Positions 1 through 6,374 of a stretch of DNA of 9,248 bases are shown in pieces. The number at the start of each line of letters is the position of its first letter. Position 1 is the first letter of the stretch. The notes beneath the pieces were generated by a model, which saw nothing but the letters and a program-made list of their open reading frames with translations, was not told where the DNA came from and did no database searches. The stretch spans positions 1 to 9,248 of the forward strand of contig JANTHH010000112.1 in assembly GCA_024762485.1 (NCBI GenBank), read 5' to 3'. This DNA comes from Chromatiales bacterium. Lineage in GTDB: Bacteria; Pseudomonadota; Gammaproteobacteria; Chromatiales; Chromatiaceae. A program made the position numbers and the translations under genes.

Positions 1-849
1 GTCTCCGGCTTCACCGAGGCGGGCTTCAAGGCGGCCGTCGACCGCATCAAGCAGTACATCCTCGACGGCGACTGCATGCAGGTGGTGCTGTCCCAGCGTT
101 TGTCCATTCCCTTCGCGGCACGTCCGCTGGACCTCTACCGTGCGCTGCGCGGGCTCAACCCGTCGCCCTACATGTACTTCATGGATCTCGGCGACTTCCA
201 TATCGTCGGCTCCTCGCCCGAGATCCTCGTGCGGCTGGAGGACGAGGAGGTGACGGTGCGTCCCATTGCCGGCACCCGTCGCCGCGGTTACAGCGAGGAG
301 GAGGACAAGGCGCTGGAGGCCGAGCTGCTGGCCGACCCGAAGGAGCTGGCCGAACACCTGATGCTGATCGACCTGGGGCGCAACGACGTCGGCCGGGTGG
401 CCCAGGTGGGCAGTGTGCAGCTCACCGAGAAGATGAACGTCGAGCGCTATTCCCACGTCATGCACATCGTCTCCAACGTCACCGGCAGGCTCAACGCCGG
501 CATGAGCGCGATGGATGTGCTGCGTGCCACCTTCCCCGCCGGGACCGTATCCGGTGCACCGAAGATCCGTGCCATGGAGATCATCGACGAGCTGGAGCCG
601 GTCAAGCGCGGGGTCTACTCCGGTGCGGTCGGTTACCTCTCCTGGAACGGCAACATGGACACCGCCATCGCCATCCGCACCGCGGTGATCAAGGACCGTC
701 ACCTGCACATCCAGGCCGGTGCCGGGGTGGTGGCCGACTCGGTGCCCGAGCTGGAGTGGAAGGAGACCATGAACAAGGGCCGGGCGGTATTCCGCGCGGT
801 GGCGCTGGCCGAGATGGGGCTGGACCCCAACCAGCAGGGGGAGGACTGA
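1..849 (+). CDS. trpE: Anthranilate synthase component I (3' part of gene)
   Basis: TrpE converts chorismate plus ammonia, supplied by TrpG, to anthranilate, the first committed step of tryptophan synthesis in the cytosol. The frame is open from base 1, so the gene is cut by the window edge. 282 codons are visible, compared with about 490-500 for the family, so the N-terminal region with the tryptophan feedback site is missing. The visible part is the chorismate-binding catalytic domain. Recognisable blocks are VVLSQR, GSSPEIL, RPIAGTRRRG, LIDLGRNDVGRV, YSHVMHIVSNV, the TFPAGTVSGAPK block, and GAGVVADS near the C-terminus. The ATG at 76 is internal, because homology continues upstream of it. 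The stop lies 2 bases before trpG, which fits co-translation of the two subunits. PabB and other chorismate enzymes are related, but the neighbouring trpG-trpD-trpC make TrpE the clear choice. Confidence 0.96.
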   Translation, partial: VSGFTEAGFKAAVDRIKQYILDGDCMQVVLSQRLSIPFAARPLDLYRALRGLNPSPYMYFMDLGDFHIVGSSPEILVRLEDEEVTVRPIAGTRRRGYSEEEDKALEAELLADPKELAEHLMLIDLGRNDVGRVAQVGSVQLTEKMNVERYSHVMHIVSNVTGRLNAGMSAMDVLRATFPAGTVSGAPKIRAMEIIDELEPVKRGVYSGAVGYLSWNGNMDTAIAIRTAVIKDRHLHIQAGAGVVADSVPELEWKETMNKGRAVFRAVALAEMGLDPNQQGED

Positions 850-851
850 GC

Positions 852-1430
852 ATGTTGCTGATGATCGACAACTACGACTCCTTCACCTTCAACCTGGTGC
901 AGTATTTCGGCGAGCTGGGCGCGGACGTGCGGGTCTACCGCAACGACGAGATCAGCATCGGGGAGATCGAATCGCTGCACCCCGAGCAGCTGGTGATCTC
1001 GCCCGGGCCCTGCACCCCCGATGAGGCCGGCATCTCGGTGCCGGCCATCAGGCACTTTGCCGGCAAGCTGCCGATCCTCGGTGTCTGCCTCGGCCACCAG
1101 TCCATCGGCCAGGCATTCGGCGGCAGGATCGTCCACGCCCGCCAGGTGATGCACGGCAAGACCTCGCCCATCTTCCACGCCGACAGCGGTGTGTTCAGTG
1201 GACTCGCCAATCCCTTCCAGGCCACCCGCTATCACTCGCTGGTGATCGAGCGCGAGACCCTGCCGGACTGCCTGGAGGTCACCGCCTGGACCGAGCGTGA
1301 TGGTGAGGTGGACGAGATCATGGGTGTGCGCCACAGGACGCTGGACATCCAGGGCGTGCAGTTCCACCCCGAATCCATCCTCACCGAACACGGCCACCAG
1401 ATGCTGAAGAATTTTCTTGATGGCCGGTAA
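852..1430 (+). CDS. trpG: Anthranilate synthase component II (glutamine amidotransferase)
   Basis: This 192-residue class I glutamine amidotransferase releases ammonia from glutamine and passes it to TrpE. The protein starts MLLMIDNYDSFTFN, the typical N-terminus of TrpG/PabA. The oxyanion segment SPGPCTP is at about 50-56. The nucleophile is Cys79 in GVCLGHQ, and the His172/Glu174 pair lies in VQFHPES, so the catalytic triad is complete. The frame is open further upstream, but ATG 852 is chosen because it matches the family start and follows a GGGGGAGGA ribosome site 6-7 bases upstream that overlaps the end of trpE. In many bacteria the same subunit also serves PabB in folate synthesis. Since no pabA is visible here, a dual role is possible but unproven. 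Confidence 0.97.
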   Translation: MLLMIDNYDSFTFNLVQYFGELGADVRVYRNDEISIGEIESLHPEQLVISPGPCTPDEAGISVPAIRHFAGKLPILGVCLGHQSIGQAFGGRIVHARQVMHGKTSPIFHADSGVFSGLANPFQATRYHSLVIERETLPDCLEVTAWTERDGEVDEIMGVRHRTLDIQGVQFHPESILTEHGHQMLKNFLDGR

Positions 1431-1442
1431 CCGGAGCACGCC

Positions 1443-2465
1443 ATGGAAATGAAAGACGCCATCAACCAGGTGATCACCCGCCACGACCTGTCTGCTGCGC
1501 AGATGAGCGAGGTGATGCGCACCATCATGACCGGTGGTGCCACGCCGGCACAGATCGGCGGCTTCCTGGTCGGCCTGCGGATGAAGGGCGAGACGGTGAA
1601 CGAGATCGCTGCCGCTGCCGGGGTGATGCGCGAACTGGCCACCCGGGTGGATGTGGGTGGCGAGGAACACCTGGTGGACACCTGCGGTACCGGTGGCGAC
1701 GCCTCGGGCACCTTCAACATCTCCACCGCCGCCGCCTTCGTGGTGGCGGCGGCAGGCGGGCGGGTGGCCAAGCACGGCAATCGCTCGATCTCCTCCAAGT
1801 CCGGTTCGGCCGACGTGCTGGAGGCGGCCGGTGTGCGACTCGATCTGACCCCCGGGCAGGTCGCCCGCTGTGTCGCCGAGGTGGGCGTGGGCTTCATGTT
1901 CGCCCCGGCCCACCATGGGGCGATGAAACACGCCATCGGTCCGCGCCGGGAGATGGGCGTGCGCACCATCTTCAACGTACTGGGGCCGCTGACCAACCCG
2001 GCGGGGGCACCCAACCAGGTGCTCGGGGTGTTCGCCGATGACCTGCTGGAGCCGCTGGCCGAGGTGCTGCAGAAGCTCGGCTCGCGCCACGTGCTGGTGG
2101 TGCATGCCCGCGACGGGCTTGACGAGATCAGCATCGGCGACAAGACCGAGGTGGCGGAGCTCAAGGATGGCCTGATCCGTCGCTTCAGTGTCCAGCCGGA
2201 GGACTTCGGCGTGCAGCGCACACCAATCAGCGAGATCACCGCTGACAGTGCCGAAGACTCGCTGGCGATCATCCGCTCGGTGCTGGAGGATCACCCCGGC
2301 CCGGCGCGCGACATCGTCATGCTCAACGCCGGCGCGGCGATCTACGCCGCCGGCCTGGCCGGGACCCTGAAGGAAGGCGTCGCCCGGGCCGATCAGGCCA
2401 TCAGCAGTGGCGAGGCACGCAACCGTCTCGACCAGCTGGTGGTGATGACCCAGGGCTTTGAATGA
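1443..2465 (+). CDS. trpD: Anthranilate phosphoribosyltransferase
   Basis: TrpD joins anthranilate to the ribose 5-phosphate of PRPP, giving phosphoribosylanthranilate and pyrophosphate. At 340 residues it has the normal length for a stand-alone TrpD that is not fused to TrpG as in E. coli. The N-terminal helical domain (about 1-70) is followed by the PRPP/anthranilate site: the glycine loop CGTGGD at 81-86, NIST at 92-95, and KHGNRSISS at 110-118. A GLDEIS segment carries the acidic pair expected to bind magnesium. The ATG is preceded by GGAG 6 bases upstream and lies 12 bases after the trpG stop. The gene is co-directional with trpG and trpC and was probably transcribed with them. All key motifs are intact. 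Confidence 0.97.
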   Translation: MEMKDAINQVITRHDLSAAQMSEVMRTIMTGGATPAQIGGFLVGLRMKGETVNEIAAAAGVMRELATRVDVGGEEHLVDTCGTGGDASGTFNISTAAAFVVAAAGGRVAKHGNRSISSKSGSADVLEAAGVRLDLTPGQVARCVAEVGVGFMFAPAHHGAMKHAIGPRREMGVRTIFNVLGPLTNPAGAPNQVLGVFADDLLEPLAEVLQKLGSRHVLVVHARDGLDEISIGDKTEVAELKDGLIRRFSVQPEDFGVQRTPISEITADSAEDSLAIIRSVLEDHPGPARDIVMLNAGAAIYAAGLAGTLKEGVARADQAISSGEARNRLDQLVVMTQGFE

Positions 2466-2466
2466 C

Positions 2467-3270
2467 ATGACGGATACCCCTGACATCCTGAAAAAGATCG
2501 TCGCCCGCAAGTGGCAGGAGATCGAGGCGCGCGCCGGCCAGGTGCCGCTCAGCGAGCTGCGCAGCCGGCTGCGCGATGCCGATGCGCCGCGCGGCTTCGC
2601 CGCCGCGCTCGATGCCAGGATCGCCGCCGGCGGGCCCGGCGTAATCGCCGAGATCAAGAAGGCGTCCCCCTCCCGGGGGGTGCTGCGGGAAGACTTCCGC
2701 CCGGCGGAGATCGCCCGCAGCTATGCCAGCCATGGCGCCACCTGCCTGTCGGTGCTGACCGACGTGGATTTCTTCCAGGGTGCGGACGCCTATCTGCAGC
2801 AGGCCCGGGCCGCCTGCGACCTGCCGGTGATCCGCAAGGATTTCATCGTCGATCCCTATCAGGTCTACGAGGCGCGGGCGATGTCTGCCGACTGCATCCT
2901 GCTGATCGTCGCCTGCCTGGACGACGAGCGCCTGGCACAGCTCAACGCGCTGGCGCACGATCTCGGCATGGATGTGCTGGTGGAGGTGCACGATGGTGAA
3001 GAGCTCGATCGCGCCCTGCGGCTCGACAACCGCCTGTTGGGCATCAACAACCGCAACCTGCGGACCTTCGAGGTGAGCCTCGACACCACCCTGGCACTGC
3101 TGCCCGCCATCCCTGACGATCGTCTGGTGGTGACCGAGAGCGGTATCCACACCCCGGACGATGTCCGTCTGATGCGCGAGCATCACGTCCATGGCTTCCT
3201 GGTAGGGGAGGCATTCATGCGTGCAGACGACCCGGGAGCGCGACTTGCCGAGCTTTTTTCCCTGGGATAG
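2467..3270 (+). CDS. trpC: Indole-3-glycerol-phosphate synthase
   Basis: TrpC closes the indole ring, converting carboxyphenylamino-deoxyribulose 5-phosphate to indole-3-glycerol phosphate. It is a 267-residue TIM barrel without the TrpF domain that is fused to it in E. coli. Expected active-site residues are visible: Glu62 and Lys64 in AEIKKASPS, Lys124 in RKDF, Glu173 in LVEVHD, Asn194 in INNRNL and Ser225 in TESGIH. ATG 2467 is chosen as start. It is 1 base past the trpD stop and the protein then begins MTDTPDILKKIVARK, like relatives. A TTG at 2458, inside the end of trpD, is a possible but poorer in-frame start. No strong Shine-Dalgarno sequence is seen, so translation is probably coupled to trpD. 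Confidence 0.96.
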   Translation: MTDTPDILKKIVARKWQEIEARAGQVPLSELRSRLRDADAPRGFAAALDARIAAGGPGVIAEIKKASPSRGVLREDFRPAEIARSYASHGATCLSVLTDVDFFQGADAYLQQARAACDLPVIRKDFIVDPYQVYEARAMSADCILLIVACLDDERLAQLNALAHDLGMDVLVEVHDGEELDRALRLDNRLLGINNRNLRTFEVSLDTTLALLPAIPDDRLVVTESGIHTPDDVRLMREHHVHGFLVGEAFMRADDPGARLAELFSLG

Positions 3271-3339
3271 GCTATAACCACAATAATAAAAAGTGATTGT
3301 CGAGGGGCATTCACGCAACGGGGATACTGATAATCAAAA
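3271..3339 (+). promoter_or_regulatory. AT-rich spacer, possible promoter for the EAL gene
   Basis: This 69-base gap after trpC is strikingly AT-rich in its first half compared with the flanking GC-rich genes. It contains TATAAC at 3273-3278 and an AATAATAAAAA run just after it, either of which could serve as a -10 or upstream element. I cannot find a convincing -35 at the right distance; TTGCCG at 3245-3250 is 22 bases from TATAAC. No Rho-independent terminator for the trp genes is evident. The only Shine-Dalgarno-like run, CGGGGA, lies about 15 bases before the next ATG, which is far. Separate transcription of the EAL gene is therefore only a guess. Confidence 0.3.
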
Positions 3340-4647
3340 ATGAATGACACTGCCGCCGGCCCCGGGAAGGAACAGGGGTCGGGACGGGACAGGGAGGTCG
3401 CTCTCAGGCGACCGGGGTGCTGGGAACAACTCTCGCAGGGCGGGCTGTCGCGCTGGGTCACCAATCCGGTGTACGACGGACTGCGTCTGAGCAGCAACTT
3501 TCAGCCGATTTTCTCGCTGCCGCACAGCCGCGTCATCGGCTATGAGGGCCTGCTGCGGGCGAGCGATGCCAATGGCGGGCGCCGGTCGCCGCTGGAGCTG
3601 TTCGAGCAGGCCGAGCAGCGCGGCGAGGCCGATTGCCTGGATGCCTGCGCCACGGCACTGCATGTGGCCAATTTCTCCCGCTTTCTCGCCGACAGCCAGC
3701 AATGGCTGTTCATCAATTCACGGCCCACCAGCGAAGCCGGCCCCGATTACTGTGGCCTCGCCCTTTATCTCTCCCTCTTCAGACTGCCGCCCGGCCGCGT
3801 CGTGGTGGAGATCCTCGAGCACGCGGTGGACGATCTGGCTGCCCTGCAGGGATTGGTGGATCACTATCGTGAACTCGGTTGCCTGCTGGCGGTGGACGAT
3901 TTCGGTGCCGGTCACTCCAACTTCGACCGGTTGTGCCGGCTGGAGCCGGAGATCGTCAAGCTTGACCGTTCGATGATCAGTGCTGCCGCGCGTCTGCCCA
4001 AGGTGCGGCGCATGCTGCCGCGGATGGTCTCACTGATCCACGAGATGGGATCGCTGGTGCTGGCGGAGGGGATGGAGTGCCACGACGAGGCGTTGCTGGC
4101 GATGGATGCAGGGGTGGACCTGGTGCAGGGTTACTACTTCGGGCGCCCGGCACAGGGTCTGGCGGATCCGCTTGCCCTGAAGGATGCGGTGACCGACCTC
4201 TGGCAGTGTCATGCCGAACAGGAGGCGCGGGCCACCGATCCGCAGTTGCGCCGTGCCTGCGAGCTGCTGTTGCTGGCGGTCGACCGCTGGTGTGCCGGAG
4301 AGCCCGTCGAGCAGGCCTGCCGGGCATTCCTCGGACAGCCGCTTGCCACCCGCTGCTATGTGCTGGACTCGGCGGGACAGCAGTGCCGGCCCAACGTGGT
4401 GTCCGATCCCATTCATGCCGACTGCAGCTTCCACTTCGCGCCACTGTTCGATGCAGAGGGGGCAAACTGGTCACGACGACCCTATTTCCGTCAGGCCATG
4501 GCCAGCCAGGGCGAGGTGCAGATCAGCTCGCCTTATCTGTCGGTCAATGGTGATGGTCAGTGTGTGACCCTGTCCGTCAGTGCCGAGACCGGCGGGCAGC
4601 GCTACGTGCTCTGCGGTGATCTGTTGTGGGAGGATGAGGCGGTTTAG
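3340..4647 (+). CDS. EAL-domain c-di-GMP phosphodiesterase with C-terminal Cache/PAS-like sensor region
   Basis: This soluble 435-residue protein is predicted to hydrolyse cyclic di-GMP. Residues about 45-275 form an EAL domain with the expected catalytic set: Glu69 in YEGLLR (an EGL variant of the EAL signature), Asn126 in FINSRP, Glu157 in EILE, Asp186-Asp187 in VDDFGAG, Lys207 in VKLD, Glu243 in AEGME and Gln263 in QGYYFGRP. A helical linker (about 285-330) leads to a C-terminal region (about 335-435). Its YVLDSAGQ and WSRRPYFRQA...SSPYLS...CVTLSVS pattern resembles single Cache/PDC or YkuI_C-type sensor folds. There is no signal peptide or membrane segment, so the sensor region would act in the cytosol. 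The first 40 residues are low in homology signal and the ribosome site is weak, so the true start could lie downstream. There is no GGDEF domain. It converges on crp. Activity is inferred from conserved residues only. Confidence 0.88.
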   Translation: MNDTAAGPGKEQGSGRDREVALRRPGCWEQLSQGGLSRWVTNPVYDGLRLSSNFQPIFSLPHSRVIGYEGLLRASDANGGRRSPLELFEQAEQRGEADCLDACATALHVANFSRFLADSQQWLFINSRPTSEAGPDYCGLALYLSLFRLPPGRVVVEILEHAVDDLAALQGLVDHYRELGCLLAVDDFGAGHSNFDRLCRLEPEIVKLDRSMISAAARLPKVRRMLPRMVSLIHEMGSLVLAEGMECHDEALLAMDAGVDLVQGYYFGRPAQGLADPLALKDAVTDLWQCHAEQEARATDPQLRRACELLLLAVDRWCAGEPVEQACRAFLGQPLATRCYVLDSAGQQCRPNVVSDPIHADCSFHFAPLFDAEGANWSRRPYFRQAMASQGEVQISSPYLSVNGDGQCVTLSVSAETGGQRYVLCGDLLWEDEAV

Positions 4648-4696
4648 GGCGCCGCTGCTGCAGGCGCGGACGGGACTGAGCCGCCGGCTGCAGGCC

Positions 4697-5350
4697 TCAG
4701 CGGGTGCCGAAGACCACGATGGTCTTGCCCTTGACGTGCACCAGACCCCGTTCCTCCAGGTCCTTCAGTACGCGGCCGGCCATCTCGCGGGAGCAGCCGA
4801 CAATACGGCCGATCTCCTGGCGGGTGATGCGGATCTGCATGCCGTCCGGGTGGGTCATGGCGTCTGGCTGCTTGCACAGTTCGAGCAGGGTGCCGGCGAT
4901 GCGGCCGGTGACGTCGAGAAACGCCAGGTGTCCCACCTTCTGGCTGGTGGCCATCAGGCGCTCGGTCAGCTGGCGGCCGATGGCGTAGAGGATGTCCTTG
5001 GTGTAGGGGCGCAGCTCGTTGTCGAGCAGGCGCTCCAGCTTCTGGTAGGAGATCTCCGCCAGTTCACAGGCGGCGCGGGTGCGTACCATCACCGAGCGGG
5101 TCGGCTGGGGCAGGAACAACCCCATCTCGCCGACGAACTCACCCTTGTTGAGGTAGGTAAGGATGATCTCCCGTCCGTCCTCGTCCTCGATCAGCACGGT
5201 GACCTGGCCGGAGACGATGTAGAAGATGGAGTCGGCGGAGTCGCCCGGGTGAATGAATTCCGTTTTTGCCGGATGCTTGCGGCGGTGGCAATGGGAGAGG
5301 AACGGCTTGAGCCATTCGGGATCGGGCTTGGGCGGGGTGATGATGCTCAT
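4697..5350 (-). CDS. crp: cAMP receptor protein, Crp/Vfr type global regulator
   Basis: This 217-residue transcription factor of the CRP/FNR family closely resembles E. coli CRP and P. aeruginosa Vfr. The N-terminal cyclic-nucleotide barrel holds the phosphate-binding set Gly74-Glu75 (VGEMGLF) and Arg85-Ser86, and the long helix has Thr135-Ser136, matching the cAMP contacts of CRP. The hinge KVGHLAFLDVTGRIA is followed by a helix-turn-helix with recognition helix CSREMAGRVLK. Arg188, Glu189 and Arg193 there match the CRP DNA contacts, so a TGTGA-N6-TCACA-type site is expected. The end HVKGKTIVVFGTR is Vfr-like. The open frame extends to 5470, but the ATG at 5350 (MSIITPPKPDPEW) fits family length and lies about 30 bases after the predicted transcription start. 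It lacks a good Shine-Dalgarno sequence. It is divergent from the OsmC gene and convergent with the EAL gene. Confidence 0.96.
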   Translation of the reverse strand: MSIITPPKPDPEWLKPFLSHCHRRKHPAKTEFIHPGDSADSIFYIVSGQVTVLIEDEDGREIILTYLNKGEFVGEMGLFLPQPTRSVMVRTRAACELAEISYQKLERLLDNELRPYTKDILYAIGRQLTERLMATSQKVGHLAFLDVTGRIAGTLLELCKQPDAMTHPDGMQIRITRQEIGRIVGCSREMAGRVLKDLEERGLVHVKGKTIVVFGTR

Positions 5351-5387
5351 GTTGCTTTTAGCGGCCTTGCTTAAGCTTTGTTTAGCG

Positions 5388-5416
5388 ATTCTAGGCATGC
5401 TGCGTGCCATTGTCGA
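5388..5416 (-). promoter_or_regulatory. Predicted sigma70 promoter of crp
   Basis: Read on the minus strand, TCGACA (complement of 5411-5416) and TAGAAT (complement of 5388-5393) each match the sigma70 -35 and -10 consensus at 5 of 6 bases, with an exact 17-base spacer. The transcription start would fall near 5381, giving a leader of about 30 bases before the crp ATG at 5350. This is the best promoter-like arrangement in the window. It is a pattern match only, with no experimental support. Confidence 0.6.
5394..5408. repeat. Imperfect 15-bp palindrome within the crp promoter spacer
   Basis: GGCATGC-T-GCGTGCC is an inverted repeat with 7-base arms, pairing at 6 of 7 positions (the seventh is G-T if folded as RNA). 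It occupies bases between the predicted -35 and -10 of crp and lies just before the candidate -10 of the divergent OsmC gene. This is where a dimeric repressor or a spacer-binding activator would act. It does not resemble a CRP site (TGTGA-N6-TCACA). The regulator, if any, is unknown, and chance occurrence is possible in GC-rich DNA. Confidence 0.4.
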
Positions 5417-5418
5417 TC

Positions 5419-5424
5419 TATGAT
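5419..5424 (+). promoter_or_regulatory. Candidate -10 element for the OsmC-VOC genes
   Basis: TATGAT matches the -10 consensus at 5 of 6 bases, 36 bases before the OsmC-family ATG. No recognisable -35 lies 16-18 bases upstream, where the crp spacer palindrome is found, and there is no extended TGn. If real, it is a weak or activator-dependent promoter that overlaps the crp promoter face to face. Confidence 0.25.
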
Positions 5425-5460
5425 AGCCTGCGACGCCTCCGAACTGTGAAGTGGGACCAG

Positions 5461-5880
5461 ATGAAAGCAACGGTGAAATGGGTCGAGGGCGCGCTGATGA
5501 TCGGTGAGTCGCCGAGTGGTCACGCGGTGGTGATGGACGGTCCGCCCGAACACGGCGGCCGCAATCTCGGTGTCCGGCCGATGGAGATGCTGCTGCTCGG
5601 CATGGGTGGCTGCAGCGAGTTCGATGTCATCCATATCCTGCGGCGCGGTCGCCATGAGGTCAGTCTGTGCGAGGTGGAACTGACGGCGGAGCGGGCCGAG
5701 ACCGAACCGAAGGTGTTCACCCGCATCCATGCCCATTTTCGCGTAGCCGGCGAGGGGCTGACGGAGAAGGCCGTCGCCCGCGCCGTCAAGCTCAGCGCCG
5801 AGAAATTCTGCTCGGCCTCCATCATGCTCGGGGCCATGGCCGAGATCACCCATGACTTCGAACTGGTCTCGGCATCATGA
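5461..5880 (+). CDS. OsmC-family protein (YhfA-like)
   Basis: This 139-residue protein of the OsmC/Ohr superfamily is cytosolic; members that have been studied act as thiol peroxidases on organic hydroperoxides. Two cysteines sit where the family has its redox pair: Cys51 in GMGGCSEFDV and Cys117 in SAEKFCSASIML. The block RAETEPKVFTRIH...GEGL and the ending AEITHDFE closely match the E. coli YhfA subgroup, whose gene also lies divergent from crp, rather than Ohr or OsmC proper. The substrate of this subgroup is not established. ATG 5461 is chosen because MKATVKWVEG is the usual family start and a GTGGGA run lies just upstream; an in-frame GTG at 5404 would cut into the crp promoter. It overlaps the next gene by 4 bases. 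Confidence 0.92.
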   Translation: MKATVKWVEGALMIGESPSGHAVVMDGPPEHGGRNLGVRPMEMLLLGMGGCSEFDVIHILRRGRHEVSLCEVELTAERAETEPKVFTRIHAHFRVAGEGLTEKAVARAVKLSAEKFCSASIMLGAMAEITHDFELVSAS

Positions 5881-6302
5881 GCGCCCGGCCCGGCCTCGGC
5901 TTCGGCATGCGTCACGTGGCGCTGTTCGTGCGCGACCTGCCAGCCTGCGAGGCTTTCTACGTCAACCTGCTGGGCATGGAGGTGGAGTGGCGGCCCGACG
6001 CGAATAACGTCTATCTCACCTCCGGCGGCGACAATCTGGCACTGCACCAGGCCGAGCCCGATCAGCAGCGTGACGAGGCCAGCCAGCGGCTGGATCACAT
6101 CGGTTTCTTCCTCGACAGCGCGGCGGCGGTCGATGACTGGTTCGCCTGGTTGCGCGACAACGCGGTGCGCATGCGCACCGAGCCGCGCACGCACCGTGAC
6201 GGCGCCCGCAGCTTCTACTGCTACGATCCCGACGGCACCCTGGTGCAGATGATCCACCACCCGCCGGTGTCCGACTGGGAGCGTCTGCGCGGGGTCAACT
6301 GA
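5877..6302 (+). CDS. VOC-superfamily (glyoxalase/dioxygenase fold) protein
   Basis: This 141-residue protein has two beta-alpha-beta-beta-beta modules typical of the vicinal-oxygen-chelate superfamily: MRHVALFVRDLPACEAFYVNLLGMEVEW (module 1, from about residue 11) and LDHIGFFLDS...FYCYDPDGTLVQMIHHP (module 2, about 72-129). Likely metal ligands are His13 and His74. The usual C-terminal glutamate of the 'DPDG..vE' strand is replaced by Gln124, with His127 and His128 just after it, so metal binding may be altered. The substrate cannot be assigned. The ATG overlaps the OsmC stop as ATGA and has no clear Shine-Dalgarno sequence, suggesting translational coupling; a second ATG at 5907 (MRHVAL) would give a shorter but still complete fold. 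Being coupled to an OsmC peroxidase hints at detoxification of reactive organic compounds, which is inference. Confidence 0.85.
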   Translation: MSARPGLGFGMRHVALFVRDLPACEAFYVNLLGMEVEWRPDANNVYLTSGGDNLALHQAEPDQQRDEASQRLDHIGFFLDSAAAVDDWFAWLRDNAVRMRTEPRTHRDGARSFYCYDPDGTLVQMIHHPPVSDWERLRGVN

Positions 6303-6319
6303 CGGCGGCCTGAGCATCG

Positions 6320-6332
6320 ACCCGGTACGGGT
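6320..6332. repeat. Small perfect inverted repeat upstream of speD
   Basis: ACCCG-GTA-CGGGT is a 5-bp stem with a 3-base loop in the 72-base gap between the VOC gene and speD. A TTTTT run occurs at 6344-6348, 11 bases after the stem. That is too distant for a classical Rho-independent terminator, and the stem does not extend. No convincing promoter was found in the rest of this gap, so speD may be read through from upstream. Confidence 0.25.
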
Positions 6333-6374
6333 GATTTCGCTGCTTTTTCCGAATTGAGCGTGGATGGCGATCCC

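Noticed and set aside
1..849. trp leader peptide or attenuator
   Set aside because: The 5' end of trpE lies outside the window, so the leader region cannot be examined, and no attenuator-like structure is present between the visible trp genes.
699..2657. A 652-codon open frame on the minus strand across trpE, trpG, trpD and trpC
   Set aside because: It lies wholly antisense to four well-conserved genes. Its composition (rich in His, Gly, Val, Asp) is what the complement of GC-rich codons produces, and it shows no recognisable domain. Long shadow frames like this are common in high-GC genomes.
3254..3259. Six-T run near the end of trpC as a terminator tract
   Set aside because: It is inside the coding region and no GC-rich stem precedes it.
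4649..4667. Hairpin GCGCC-(9 bases)-GGCGC between the convergent EAL and crp genes, considered as a bidirectional terminator
   Set aside because: The stem is only 5 bp with a large loop and no T run on either side, so it does not meet the criteria for an intrinsic terminator.
4580..5374. A 264-codon plus-strand open frame opposite crp
   Set aside because: It starts inside the EAL gene and runs antisense to the highly conserved crp, with no independent motif.
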